From: Symbiodinium natans
Taxonomy: Eukaryota > Sar > Dinophyceae > Suessiales > Symbiodiniaceae
Assembly: GCA_905221605.1 (NCBI GenBank)
Contig: CAJNDS010001458.1
Coordinates: forward strand, 1 to 64,000
DNA: 64,000 bases
Direction: 5' to 3'
Shown: positions 29,760 through 42,004 of the stretch, in pieces
Position numbering within the stretch: the first letter of the stretch is position 1
Layout of the letters: each line of letters opens with the position of its first letter
Position numbers and translations under genes: made by a program
Notes under the pieces: model-generated
The model's input: only the letters and a program-made list of their open reading frames with translations
The model's database searches: none
What the model was told of the DNA's origin: nothing

Positions 29760-30010
29760 GAGGGTTTAGGGTTTAGGGTTTAGGGTTGAGGTTTAGGGTT
29801 TAGGGTTTAGGGTTGAGGATTTAGGGTTTAGGTTAGGGTTTAGGGTTGAGGTTTAGGGTTTAGGGTCGTGCGCCTAAACCTTAACTCCTTTCAGGGCTCA
29901 GGGAGTAGGGTTCCAAGCTTCGGGCTTTGTCCCCAGCCGTAGGCCCCAAACCCTAAACCCTAAACCCTAAACCCTAAACCCAAAACCCAAAACCCTGAAC
30001 CCTGAACCCT
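29760..30010. repeat. Opposed TTTAGGG and CCCTAAA arrays
   Basis: TTTAGGG/TTGAGG-type units at 29760-29870 are followed by CCCTAAA units at 29946-30010 in the opposite orientation, so the two could form a stem with a loop of about 75 bp. Confidence 0.8.
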
Positions 30011-33000
30011 GGTGAAGAGGGATTTGCGAGGAGCTGGCTTGGCCAGCTCCAGAGCCTGCTGCACTTTGCGTTGCCTCGAGGGGGTTTCGGGGGAGGCTTC
30101 TGGCTCTTGAGGTCTTCGGGACTTTGGTTTCTACTCTGATGTGTAGGGTTTAGAGTTTAGGGTTTGAGCAGCCTGGGATTTTTAGTTTCGTCTCAAGGCT
30201 TTAAGGGTTTCAGGGCTTTTGGTCTCATGGACCTTTGAGGGCCTGGGAGGTCTAGTCCCTTACGGGCTTATTCCTTTACGTCTCGGGTTTTACGCGATCT
30301 GAGGACCCCAGGCAGTTTAGGGGTGCCCAGACACATGTTCGAGCGTTGAAGAGTTGAGTTGGGAGTGGGACATCTTCGGCACTGTTCCACGAGGAGTGCA
30401 CGGTGAGGGGCTGAAGAGGCTGACTGAGGCTTCTTACTCACTGAGGGGGCCCTAGACCCTTTCGGAACCCGGTTACCAGCCAGCGAGGAAGCACTCGTGG
30501 CTACCCCGATGTAACCCTTCTGTGGATTTTTATTGGGCCCCTACACTCCGTACACGCCACGCGAGCTTACTTGGTTCTTGGGCGGCTGCTTATGTGCGTT
30601 CGCACCATAATCCCAGATGAATGCCGAGCCCTAACAACCCCGAAGATCCGCCCAAACAGTATCCTTGGACCCAGACCAGCATCCAAACCCTACATCCTCA
30701 AACCCCGCAAATCTTCACACCCAAAGGCCCTCAGACTCAGAACTCTTTCGCCTAAGAAGCCCTGAGCCCCCCCCCTAAACTTAAACCTCGTTGGGCCCTA
30801 CTCAGCCCCGAGGTAAACCCAAAACATGCCACTTTCTCCTAAGCCCTAAACCCTAGACCACGGCTCTCAACCTTGAGAGCTCTTCCCCTGAACCCTTTTG
30901 AGCAGCGGACTTTGCGGCGGCTGGCACAGCATCCCTAAGCCGCTAAACCCCTACAACCCAAAGCCCTAAACCAATAACCTCAGACCCCTAAGCACCTAAA
31001 CCCTAAACCCCAGACCCCTGACCCTAAACCCTAAACCCTAAACCCTACACCCTAAACCCTAAACCCCTCAACCCTTAAGCCCCATTTGCGGGCCTTTCCC
31101 GTTCCATCCGCTCCAGCGACATCGCCCTCCTCGAGCGTCGGGTCCGAGGCTTCGGCTTCGGGGCGAAGCCCGGGCTCTGCGCCCTTTGCCACGAGGGGTT
31201 TAGGGTTTAGGGTTGAGGGTTTAGGGTTTAGGGGTTTAGGGGTTTAGGGGCTTAGGGGTGTAGGGGTTTAGGGGTTTAGGGGTTTAGGGAGTTTAGGGGT
31301 TTAGGGGTTTAGGGGTTTAGGGAGTTTAGGGGTTTAGGGGTTTAGGGGTTTCGGGGTTTAGGGGTTCAGGGGGTTTCGGGGTTTAGGGGTTTAGGGGTTT
31401 AGGGGTTTAGGGGTTTATAGGGTTTATAGGATTCATAGGATTCATAGGATTCATAGGGCTTAAAGGGCTTGTAGGGTTTTTGTAGGGTTTTGCCAGGGTT
31501 TATAGGGTTACATAGGGTTTATGGGGTTTAGGGTTTATAGGGTCTTTTGCTTTGGTACACTTCTTTCTAGGGTTCGGGGTTGAGGGCGCATGTAGGGCCG
31601 TGATGATGGTTTCGTTTGGGTTTACAGGCTCTACAAGGTTGTTTAATTAGTCGGGGCTGTTTGGGGGGTGGCTTTCAGGGTGGGGTTTAGTCAGGTTAGA
31701 CCTTATGTGAATCGGAGGGTTTAGGAGACTTGCAGGGTCCAAGGCAGTGTGGCTTCTGGGATTTCGATTTTGAATTTAGGGGCTCAAGGGCCTTCATATA
31801 ATCGGGCGTTGACCGTCTCACACCCGCAGGGCGGCAATAGGTTTCGGTCCGAGCGTCTCATGATCTACGGCACTTTCGATGCTTCAACACACAAGCTGTC
31901 AAGAACGCCAAGTCCCTCGAGTCCAATGCACTCAAACCCACGCCAAATCCATCACGTATAGGGTTCTTAAGGGAGCGGGGGTTCAGGGTATAGGTACCTA
32001 GGGAATCTTAGTGAAGTTTAGGGAGCCTTCGGGAGTAGTAGGGAATACATACCCCCCCTTGACCCCCCCTCCCTTACGAACCCCAAATCCATGACACCTG
32101 GCCTCTCCTTAGGAGATGTGGGCGACTTTGGTGGGTGATACTCTTGTCCGAGTGCGATCTGCAGCAAGGGTTTAGGGTTTAGGGTGTAGGGTTTAGGGTT
32201 TAGGGTGTAGGGTTCAGGGTTTCGGGTTTAGAGTCTAGGGTCTAGGGTCTAGGGTTTAGGGTTCAACAGGAAACGCCGCCGCACCCAAGAAAACAGCATG
32301 TCAGATCACCGTGGTGTTGTCGGGGCAAGGCAGATACTTCTGCCGCCGGCCTAGCTGACGGAGTCACATTACAGGGCATGCACGCGCATCCACGCGGAGA
32401 CTTGGGGAACTGAGGTACCTGGGTTGAGGCGGCAACCCTAAACCCCTAAAGCTTTCTGGCAAGAGTTCAGTGTGCGCAAACTCCGGCCTCCGAGTCGTCC
32501 CACATTGCACTCCCCGCATTTCCCAGCAACGAACCGACCGTCAAGCACGAAGCCCAGCGTTTGGGGCCCGGGTGGGTTTAGGGTTTATAGGGTATAGGGT
32601 ATAGGGTATAGGGTTTAGGGTTTAGGGTTTAGGGTTTAGGGTTTAGGGTTCGAGCCCCCGCGCCTTCACAAGCTCGGGGTCGAAACGCAGGGACTGGTGC
32701 ACGAAATCCAGGGCCTGGGGTCGGTTCGCCAGGGCCTGGCAAGGTGGGCCCCTCAGAGCCGTTGTTTGGGGCTTTAGGGTTTAGATTTTTTTTTTGCCAC
32801 CCGCTTAGCTGACCTCTCGGACACTCTGCAGGGAACTGGCGATAGAAGTGTATGGGGTTGTTGTTGGAGTTGCCGCTTTGTGGGTTGAGTGGTTAAGTCC
32901 ACATTCAAACCCCACTAAAGGTCAAAGGCCAAGCTCAGTCGATAACCAAGGACAATCCCCTCAACCCAGTCGCAACTCATCAAGCCTCGCAAGAGAGGGT
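30011..33000. other. Telomere-variant-rich intergenic region, no gene seen
   Basis: Holds CCCTAAA runs at 30995-31075, a TTTAGGGG 8-mer block (31220-31425) grading into 'ataggattc' variants (31425-31470), TTTAGGG-like runs at 32167-32265 and 32576-32650, and scattered degenerate telomeric words. No open frame with a recognisable domain. Confidence 0.5.
31195..31440. repeat. TTTAGGGG 8-mer array
   Basis: After two normal TTTAGGG units the period becomes eight (ggtttagg repeated) for more than 20 units, with occasional inserted g or c. Confidence 0.9.
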
Positions 33001-33112
33001 TTAGATTTAGGGTTTAGGGTTTAGAGTTGTTTAGGGTTGTTTAGGGTTGTTTAGGGTTGTTTAGGGTTGTTTAGGGTTGTTTAGGGTTGTTTAGGGTTGT
33101 TTAGGGTTCAGG
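33001..33112. repeat. TTTAGGGTTG 10-mer array
   Basis: About nine units of 'gtttagggtt' in register following ordinary TTTAGGG: another homogenised variant. Confidence 0.9.
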
Positions 33113-33231
33113 GGGATCGATGTTAGAGGCCCTTGTCTCCTGTACTAGGGTTTCTGTGGACTGGGATGTGCTCCCACCCAGTCGGCGGAGTTCTGGGAAA
33201 TGGCTGCTTTGACCCTAGAAAACCTCATCTC

Positions 33232-33372
33232 GAAGCCCCAATTGCATCTCCGTGACCTTCAGGAGGAACTTCCTGTCCCTCTTCAGCTCATCGTCAGCAC
33301 ACTGCAAGGCTCGTCCGTCCTGGCTGCATATTGTAGCTACAGCCCTCTGCACTGCACCATCTTGATGGGCGG
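33232..33372 (-). pseudogene. DUF4116-like repeat fragment
   Basis: A minus-strand frame ending in TAG reads VQRAVATICSQDGRALQCA, then DDELKRDRKFLLKV and a short tail. This fits the DUF4116 repeat (AV..dG.AL.yA...L..D...vL.AV), common in protist repeat proteins. Only about one repeat is visible, with no start codon. It is likely a last exon or a fragment. Function unknown. Confidence 0.4.
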
Positions 33373-34920
33373 GCTTGGATCATACAGGAGTGTAATTAAA
33401 CAATACCTTAGGTGTTTCACAGACTAGAAACAACACATAAATCCCAAAGAGACTCTAATGGCAAGGTTATGTCCAGACCTGCTCCCACTTGCGACCTGTC
33501 GCACTTTTCCCACGCATGGAATGCAAGAGAGTCACATGTGCATTTCGAATCAGAAACGGCTATCTTTGGCCTGCTGATGCTTTAGCTTTGTCCTGATATT
33601 GACCATGGGGTAGAGCAATGAAGTGCTCACACTTGAAAATGGTGACCACTTGCTTGGTTGGCTTGAGCCAGCGAATCCCACAACGTCTAGGATCAGATCG
33701 CAAAGCTTGAACTAAACACTGCCCACGCATTCTGCGCCCTCCGGTGTGGAGGTTCACACTTCCTCAGCGGCAGTCAGAGGCAGCACCTGATGACTTTCAC
33801 GACTGGTTTACAACATGTGTCAGCTTGCGACGTGTTCCTTTTCAGCAGCAAGGTATGCAAGAAACAGTTGGGCGGCTTGTTCTGGCGAAGATGTCCCAGC
33901 TTAACTGGGACAGGGACGCTCCATCCATGCACCTGCTACACTCAGACTGCCCCATGTCCTGGAGCCTACTTACACTGCGCACTGGCTTCCAGTCGCTAGC
34001 GATTCTCTTCATGGTAAGCCCGCTTGCTGGCAGGATGTGTGCAACAGGAAACTTGCAGGGGGCATTCCACTGCCACTTTGCGCTGGAAGTCATGCAAGCC
34101 AGTAGGATGCAACATGTGGATGCAGCAAGGTTTTGCGCTTGTGCGTGCGGACAATACGGCAGTGCAGCGTGCACCATTGGGACCATTCTCTGCTTCAGAC
34201 CAACCAGACCGGATTTGTCCGCTTTAGTTGTATTGTACAGCTTCGGTTCCGTAGCACGACCGTGACCTCTTGAAATATCGACGAGGCAACAGCTTGAGAT
34301 GCCAATTTCACATTGCTTCCACAGACCCACAAGGCGTTCAATTGCTTCGACTAGCAATGAACCGGGTGTGAGGCTCAAGGCCAAAACCCTGAAATTAGGT
34401 TTCGGCTGAGGCATTTCAACCGAACTGAAGCCCCGAAACAACGCAGAAGCAAGACGCCCCAAGGCACCAGCCAACCTGGACTGCTCCTTATTGGGGGGGG
34501 GGGGTGTATGGAAGCTCGGGCAGATTTTTAACAGCAGTTGGTACCCTCTGCTTTCGATGCCAAGCCACTTACTGCTGGTTAGTAGGGAATTGGGGGAATG
34601 AGGTACCCTATAGAATCCCCTAACCCTAAACCCTAAACCCTTTTGCAACGAGCTTGGCTACGCTCCCGCCCGGCTTGGCTGTCCCAATACCCTGCACTCG
34701 TGACAGGGCCTCGGCGACGACTCAGACACTTATAGAGTCGAGTCTCTCAGCAACTTTTCTTGAGACCTGATTAAATTAAAACCCTAAACCCTAAACCGTA
34801 ATCCCTTTTCCCGCATTCCCTGCTAACCAACAGTAAGCCCATCTGCCAAGCCCGGGCGCGCCGCCGGCCGCCTCCGCGCGAGCGCAGTCGGCGCCAGCTT
34901 CGGAGGGGAGGAGGTAGAGC
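33373..34920. other. No supported gene
   Basis: Long overlapping open frames on both strands (33744-34265 plus, 33842-34648 minus) but no recognisable domain or real start. Short CCCTAAA runs lie at 34621-34640 and 34779-34798. Confidence 0.4.
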
Positions 34921-34927
34921 CTTGATT

Positions 34928-35370
34928 AGGGTTTAGGGTTTAGGGTTTAGGGTTTAGGGTTTAGGGTTTAGGGTTTAGGGTTTAGGGTTTAGGGTTTAGG
35001 GGGTTTAGGGTTTAGGGTTTAGGCTTTGGGCTTCTTTGCCACGCATAGAGATGTTTCACGAAGATAGGGGTTCTCAATAGAGATCCCCAAATCGTCGGAT
35101 CCCCTTATGATTGAATAAGGACCCCAACAAGGTACCCCTACTTTCGGAAACCCCCATGTTGTTGCAGAAACCACTCTACTCCGCAGGGGGCTGATTCGGG
35201 GTCGGGAGGAAAGCAGCAAGGTCCGGTTCTGCAAGCTTGGACTCTGAAGTCGACTTGTTCCCTTGAGGGTTTAGGGTTTAGGGTCAGATGAAAAAAAGTA
35301 GGGTTTAGGGTTTAGGGTTTAGGGTTTAGGGTTTCGGGTTTAGGGTTTAGGGCTTAGGGCTTAGGGCGCC
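34928..35370. repeat. TTTAGGG arrays split by a MITE-like element
   Basis: TTTAGGG at 34928-35022 and again at 35268-35290 and 35302-35370. A family-1 element lies between them at 35051-35156. Confidence 0.85.
35051..35156. mobile_element. MITE-like element, family 1, copy 3
   Basis: Same order of landmarks as 611-716: 'cacgaagataggggttc', 'tccccaaatcgtcggatcc', 'aataaggaccccaacaagg', 'tacccctactttcggaaacc'. About 105 bp with imperfect inverted ends. Confidence 0.55.
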
Positions 35371-36184
35371 CTCTGAGAGAGCAGCCAGGCCCAAAAGTTG
35401 AGTGGGGCGATGTAGGCCGCAATGACGACATCCACTGTGTAGTGGTTGTGCCTCTGGCTCAAGTTTCTTGGTTGGCCAGCATCCTTGGGGAACTAAAGGT
35501 GAACCTTTGGGAATCGAATACCCCAAAAAAGTAGAAGGATACCTACTCTACTACTAAGTTTTCCCGTCTTAGCTGTAGAATCGGAGGAGGGATACGATGC
35601 AAAGGCTTCAGGTGTATAGGATTCGGTCTTCGACCCTCTGCGACATCAATCTCGGCCTTCAATCCGCATAAACCCATCTAAGATGTGCGGATCAGCCCAA
35701 GGCGCACAGTCACAATGCAGAACACCTGCAGGAGCATGATGATGATCCTTGCATTCGGGCACGGACAGCGTATCGGGTCAGGCTGGTAGCAGACGGTCTG
35801 CTCCCGAAGTCTAGGAAACTTTCGGGTTTGTATCTTCCCCATACACCGGCTGTGTAGTCTCTCATTCCATAAGCCTCCTCCCCACTGCCTGCCTCGCCCT
35901 GATTCCCTGGTAGCCCAGAACATGCCTAGGTCTCTAAGCCCTAAACCTTACCTGGGGATTCCCTTGAAGGCTTGCCGTGCGAAGCCAGCATCGACACGAT
36001 GATGAGGAGCTTCGTCAGCCGTTCCGGCAGCATTTGCCCCGCATAGTAGCACCTGGCATCAAAACTGCGACCACGACGGCCACTTCCAGACATACGCAGA
36101 AACACTCACAAGCCCACGACACCCTGAAGAAACACATCGAGATTCGAGGTGTCTAAGCCGCCAAGGGTCGCCGCCACCAGCATC

Positions 36185-36546
36185 GTGGCTGTCGTCACCT
36201 GGGCGGCAGGCATGCCGCACCCAACAAGGCAAGAATTCCAAAGCAGGGGCACAGCAGTTCAGGCCACGGCTGTGTGGCCACTGAAGACGAGATCTCCGCA
36301 GTTGCTGTTGTGCGTGAAGTTGTACCTTTGCAAGCCCAGGAAAGGCGAGTTTCTTGAACCCATGCCCGCGCTGTTCGAAGTTCGATCAACATTCGACACC
36401 CAATCAGTGTAAGTAGGCGAGCTGGAGGTCCGATTGAATCTGTAGCCTTGACTTGACTTGGCCAGCTCGTAGTCATGTGGGCGCACAGTAACGGAGGTGA
36501 GCCTAACTGCGGCATATTCATCATGCCAGAAGCACGTTCGCGGCAA
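36185..36546 (-). pseudogene. PAP2_C / sphingomyelin-synthase-like exon fragment
   Basis: A minus-strand frame (36546-36259) reads polar lumenal-type sequence and ends CGDLVFSGHTAVA. This closely matches the CGD.(I/L)FSGHT motif, with the first catalytic histidine, of sphingomyelin/ceramide-phosphotransferase synthases (PAP2_C). After a stop, an overlapping frame continues with a hydrophobic segment (LLCPCFGILALLGAACLPP) as expected for the next membrane helix, implying a 1-nt shift or an intron boundary. The second catalytic His-Asp motif (HY(S/T)xD) was not found nearby. The first listed Met position is not needed; upstream is probably intron. Best read as one exon or a fragment. Confidence 0.4.
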
Positions 36547-38527
36547 ACGGGAAACTCACGTTAAAATCTAAACGTTAGCAGGCACAGGTACATCCACATA
36601 AGCACAGAGCCGCCTTCAGCAGCTCAGCCAGTCGTCATGCTGACTTGCACTGCCACACAAGCCCTTGCACCTGATACTAGCAAAGACACGTGTCGACAAA
36701 CAGGTCCCATACCTCAGCATTCGACAAGCGACCAACTGGCGGCTTGCTGCGCGTGCTCTACGCACAAGCCGCTCAAAACTCCCTCGAGCCACTTGGCTTA
36801 GCCTTACTGAAGAGAAGTTGCCGTGCGCACGTGCTTCTGGTTCTCCTCGCCGCCGTGCAGTGAATGAAGCTCAGGAGGTTACTACGCCCACCACTCGCGG
36901 GATTCCTTCTGAAAAGACGTTTGCAGCTCCGGTGACCCTTAGCACCAAACGTGAACCCAACAGCAGGGGCCCATTCGATTCGAATGGGCTTCTATTACAG
37001 CTTCGGCATTTCCCATCGGCCTCCCAGCCGCCTTTTGGTTGGCCTCCAGTCCATCGCACACTCCTCGGGCTTCGGCTCAGGCACTCTAGTCTCGAGGTGC
37101 AGGAAGGGTGTGTGTGTGGTAGTAATTCTTTAAATAATACCAGCAACTGATGTACCCATAACAACAGTCATCACGACACACATAATGTTGCTAATAACTT
37201 ATATCTTATCACTTATCATAGCTTACAACTTCTAACTTCTGACTTCTAACTTATAACTTATAACTAGCAATGAACAGACGAAGAATGATAACCAACACCA
37301 TCAGACCCTTTGTTCCCATTGTATGACACTCGGGTATGATGTGCATCTCTTATCCTCGGTTTCAGTACTAAGATAAATACCAGCAACCGCAATTCTAGTC
37401 CTAAAGGCCATGAAAAAGCCACAGCTGTTTGCTACGGTGAATAGGGTGTAGGGTTTAACTGTTTAAGAGTGTAAGGATCTAAGGGTCTAAGGATTCAGGG
37501 TTTCAGGGTTTCAAGGGTTCAAGGGTTTAGGGCCTTTAGGGGTTTCAAGGGTTCAAGGGTTTAAGGGTTTAAGGGTTTAAGGGTTTAAGGGTTTAAGGAT
37601 TTGGGGGTTTAAGGGTTTAGGGGTTTAAGTGTTTAAGGGTTTTCCAGCATGCGGGAAACATGTGCTGCAATCGCGAGTGGATGGTTGAATGTTGCGTCTG
37701 GCCCCATCACGCCAGACCTGGAAGATCCTCCCTCGGCTTGCTTTCAGGGTTTGGGGTTTGGGGTTTAGGGTTTAGGGTTTAGGGTTTAGGGTTTAGGGTG
37801 TAGGGTTTAGGGTTTAGGATTTAGGGTTTATGTAAGGTTTAAGGTTTAGGGTTGAGGCACCTGTCCTACAACAAGCCTCTCCCTGTGGCATCCCGAGCCT
37901 CTTCTCCACACAACTATCAACTATCCCTGGAACCCTTTTTGCATCCAGGTCCCCAGCCAGCTGGATGAGAGTTAGGTGCGAGGGCGAATAAGAAAAGTCT
38001 CGCGAAATTGTGGTGCCTTGGGACCCTAAACCCTTAACCCCTTCAGAAACACCAAGTCTGGGCCCACGGCTGGCAGTGCGGCGCCGCACCGGGGAGTGTC
38101 GTGGCCAGGTAGGTGGGGATCTGCACACCATCGACAAACAGCCAGGTTTGAAGAAAGTTTTAGCTTTGGTTCAGGATTTAGGGAACTAGGTGGCCTATGT
38201 CAATGTAATCGCATTATGAGCAAGAAGGGGGCTGGTTCCAAACTTCACATATTAAGATCGGAGTTGAAGTTTCGGTTTTTCGGCGTCACAGGGGTTTGGG
38301 GTTTAGTCTTAAATTAAGGCTTCAGATGACTTTCCTCACTTACGAGCCCGCCGCAAACTGAGGGGGGGAACTTCCCCCAATATAATCATGATGGGTTGAA
38401 TCGGCTTCGTAAAACCCCGGCGAAAAGCTTCAGTGTCTTGCTGCTGGCATGACTAAGATGGCTAATTAAAAGCCAGGCGTCTCGATGCCTTGCCGAGACT
38501 GAACTTTGAGCCATACACTTTACATCT
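36547..38527. other. No supported gene; degenerate repeats
   Basis: 36,550-37,150 has overlapping open frames without domains. 37,185-37,270 is a low-complexity 'cttataactt' stretch. 37,490-37,850 is telomere-variant sequence. Confidence 0.4.
37490..37850. repeat. TTTAAGGG 8-mer and TTTAGGG arrays
   Basis: A block of 'gggtttaa' units (about 37545-37640), then a unique spacer, then TTTAGGG units from 37751 to 37850. Confidence 0.85.
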
Positions 38528-38610
38528 TGGGATGTTCCCCCGTTTACTAACCGTCCTCAATACGGATTATAACAGGGGGTACTATAATCCCATTAAGGAC
38601 TGTTATAACA
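38528..38610. mobile_element. MITE-like element, family 3, copy 3
   Basis: The left end 'tgggatgttcccccgtttac' and right end 'attaaggactgttataacat' form inverted repeats around 'acagggggtactataat'. Confidence 0.6.
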
Positions 38611-40795
38611 TCAGCTTAAGAAGCCCCGGATGCAAGGCTGAGTAGGCTGAGTGAGCGGCGCGCAGAAGGTGCATGACGAAGACGGCCCGCAGGGTTCCTC
38701 GGCTCATTTGTATGTATCTAGGTGTATTTAAGCGTGCTCATTTATGATGATTTTGTTGAGTAATTGAATACTTCATTAGTGAAGATATGATTATGTAGGT
38801 CTACCTGAGTTCCAGAATCGCGTGCGCATTTTGGCAGCCCAGCTACGATAACAGCGTGCCACCTCCTGCGAAACGAACACATGCGACCTTGCTCTCATCG
38901 AACAGAGTGTCTTGCGCCACCCATTTTGATTTGTTGTCACCCCGCCCACACACACACTCTTTTTTGTGATCTTTTGAAGTGGCGGAGGTAGCAACCGTGA
39001 TTCAACATCCTCAAATCAAGCAGAAGAAGATTTCGACAAGTCCTCAACAGGGAAGATTTTCTCCAGGCCCAAGAACTCGATTCAACCAGAAGTTCATGAA
39101 AAAAATTGTCTGCGCACAGGCAGCGCTCCATCTTCTAGCCCTTGATGAGTGCCCGCAGTAAAGGCCAAGGCTCGCAACACCATGGCCGCAACATAGGGCC
39201 GCTTCTTTCCCTGGTAGGAGACAAAGACAGGCAGGAGGACGATCAGCCTTGGTGTCAAACATCTCCTATGTAGTTCCTGCACTCACTCCGTAAAGCACGA
39301 GGCAGCAGATTCCCAAAAGTCTCGCGTTTCAAAGTGGCGACTTTGGTCACATTTGGCGGCATGAGTCGGACTGCCCATGAGCCCATGAGGTTCGCGCCTA
39401 TGTGAGATCCCATGAAGGGCCCCGATACCAGTGCCCGGGGTAGAAAGGTTTCGGGCCTACTGACTGTTGCATCCCTGCTGTTCTCTCGGCTCTACTGCTC
39501 TCGACAAGGCGGAGTGCATCTATTTGTCTATAGATCCCTACACGGTTGTGTTCTTTACTCCAGGAACGGAGGCCGGCGGACCCTGAAGTATTCGGGCCTC
39601 AGGCCGCGGCACCCATATCACGATGGCGCTGCCTCACAGATGGGTTTCGAAAATCTCGGTTCCGGTCTCGCGTCCGTCTGGTGTGAGCTGACCAACGTGT
39701 CTTGGAGCAACGCAGCATATCCCTTTGAACCCACCCTGGGGTGCCGTGTTTCGGTGACTCCTGCCGACCAAGCATCAGCCTCTCAAAGCAAGCACGAGGG
39801 AGGACCCAAAACCCGAAACTTATGTGGCTTTTTTGCGGCCCTGGGTTCTCCAGAACTCAGCCAGCCCACCTGGAAAACCCAAACTCTTGGACCCTTCAGG
39901 CCTGCGACGAACTCACTGAGGAAGGACACCTCCGCGGTGTGCGAGAAGTCTGGCAGATACTCCTCAGGGGCCGTCTGTTTGGCATCTAGAATGCCTGAAA
40001 GGCCTGAGACGCAAAAAAGTTGCCGTCTAGGAGGCCCTAAAACCTTGTTTGAAACTGGACTGGAATCGACTGCCAGGAAAAGAACACACACACACACACA
40101 CACACATCTCTCTCAGCCGCGGCCAAAACCCTGTACCTAAACCCGGAACCCTAAACCCAAAACCCCTAAACCCTAAACCCTAAACAACCCAAAACCCTAA
40201 ACCCGAAACTGTGGGAAGCCGGCCACTTCACGAAACCTTAGCCCTACCAAATGTCCAACTCTTTGTCAAGTCTCAGTCCTTGTTGGGTCAAGCCTTGGTC
40301 CCTGCATCCCTTTTCTCAGGGCCTTCATGATATAAGGGACCCTAAACCCTAAACCCTGAACCCTAAACCCTAAACCCTAAACCCTTAGCTTCCCCCCCTT
40401 CCCCACCACAACACACTCTGCTGCACGGCAAGAGCCTGTGAGATATCTCGCAGATTGAACCTCAGCGGTTGGCGGACGTGCGAGGTAGGGGGGTTTAGGG
40501 CTTAGGGTTTTACAAGGGTTAGGGGTCTAGGGTTTAGGGAGTCTAACTAGGCTGGCTCTTATAACTCTCTGAAAATTATTCCTAAATGTCAATCCTCTTA
40601 AACCCTATTGTGTTTAGGGTGTCGGCTTTAGGGTTTTGAATATAATCCTCTAAAACCCAAAAAAGGGGAAAGCGCAAGAAATCCCAAGGGCCTGCCTAGT
40701 TATCAGGGCCCCTTCCATGGCGAACTTCATGTCAATAGCTGTACAACGTGGATATTATGCATACATGATACATCTCTTCTTTATTTATCTTCTTC

Positions 40796-40832
<37 letters not shown>

Positions 40833-41206
40833 ATAGCTTCCTATCATGGGGGGTCACGGACCAGGGTGGCGGCTTATGGGTATGCAATGACTAGAACTGC
40901 TTTATGGCTCCATGTTCGGCTCCTTCGGGAACACCGCAATACCCAACGCCAAACCTCCCTTAGGTCCGTCAGGACTAAGGATCGACTGCTTGGGATTGAA
41001 GAAGCTACAAAGCTACTCTTCGCAACTGCCATCGGAAGTTTGCGAAATTTCTGAAACCAGGCGATCACGCAAAGTCTGATTATAACTATACGAGAATGTA
41101 TCCTGCCAAACCCTCAACCCTAAACCCTAAACCCTAAACCCTGAACCCTAAACCCTAAACCCTAAACCCTAAACCCTAAACATGACCTGTCTCAACTGCG
41201 AAGGAG
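38611..41206. other. No supported gene; short repeats
   Basis: A 242-codon plus-strand open frame at 39412-40140 ends in a (CA)n tract and has no recognisable domain. Other contents: CCCTAAA runs (40138-40205, 40340-40385, 41108-41180) and a (TC)n tract (about 40797-40832). Confidence 0.4.
41108..41180. repeat. CCCTAAA array, about ten units
   Basis: Near-perfect units with one 'ccctgaa' variant. Confidence 0.9.
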
Positions 41207-41960
41207 CTACGGCATGCCACCCAGCGCAGACAGGTTCGTTCGAGGCGCCTTCTTGCACAAACATAGCTTCGGACTTTGGTGAGCATGCAGGATCATGCAG
41301 GCTGAAATCGTCTGAACCTTTCCGATACACACCTGAATGTCAATGGAGATGTTCCAGCCGTGGGAGTATTGCGATCCCTCCAGCACCTGCAGGCCAGACA
41401 GCCCTGCAATACTTGCAGTGTTGATGGTGTTGCTCATGGATAGTCACATTTTAATCTGGTCCATAGTCGTACGGTCTTTCTTGTCGCTAATCTGTGGGAC
41501 ATGAATGCGCAAGCCGATCGAATCCCGCTGTTTTCGTCTCGTTCCCGCTCGCACGTCGAGGCAGGCTGTGGCATCACAGCTTCAAGGCCCTGGAGCACTC
41601 GGCAGCGCGTATGCTGGTGGGAGCGCAGCGCCGGCCACGGTCGCCGCGATGTACTTCTGCCTCCGATGTCTATGGCCAGTTCATCTTTTGGGCCTCCTGC
41701 AGCGTCTTCGGTGCTTGGCCCCCCATCTTCCGACATCTTTCCGGGAGCTTCAAGACTTCGACGGGGGGGTCATGTCTTGGGCCGCCCCCTTACGCAGCGG
41801 GCGCGACCGGCTCCGCAGCTTGCAGCACGAAGGGCACCGGCTGCGGCACGGCTGCATATGTCAGGGCAGGAGACTCCTGCTGAAGTCTCTTGGCCGCCTG
41901 CTCCTTCTTCAACGTTGCCTGCAGCTGGCAGAAGCTCGAGCTACACAGGTCGCGCACACA
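41207..41960 (-). pseudogene. Possible exon remnants, unrecognised
   Basis: Minus-strand peptides with coding character: LQATLKKEQAAKRLQQE followed by a Pro/Ala/Val-rich end (about 41940-41795), and SNTINTASIAGLSGLQVLEG (41437-41207). They sit in different frames with stops between. No family recognised. They may be exons of one gene or unrelated fragments. Confidence 0.2.
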
Positions 41961-42004
41961 TCCTAGATTTTCCCAAAACCTCTCAGGACCCCTTCACCCT
42001 CTAA

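Noticed and set aside
33744-34648. Overlapping 173- and 268-codon open frames on opposite strands
   Set aside because: Neither has a recognisable motif, and the minus one ends in telomere-like and G-run sequence.
39412-40140. 242-codon plus-strand open frame beginning at an ATG
   Set aside because: No recognisable domain, no conserved character, ends in a (CA)n tract. Chance opening cannot be excluded.
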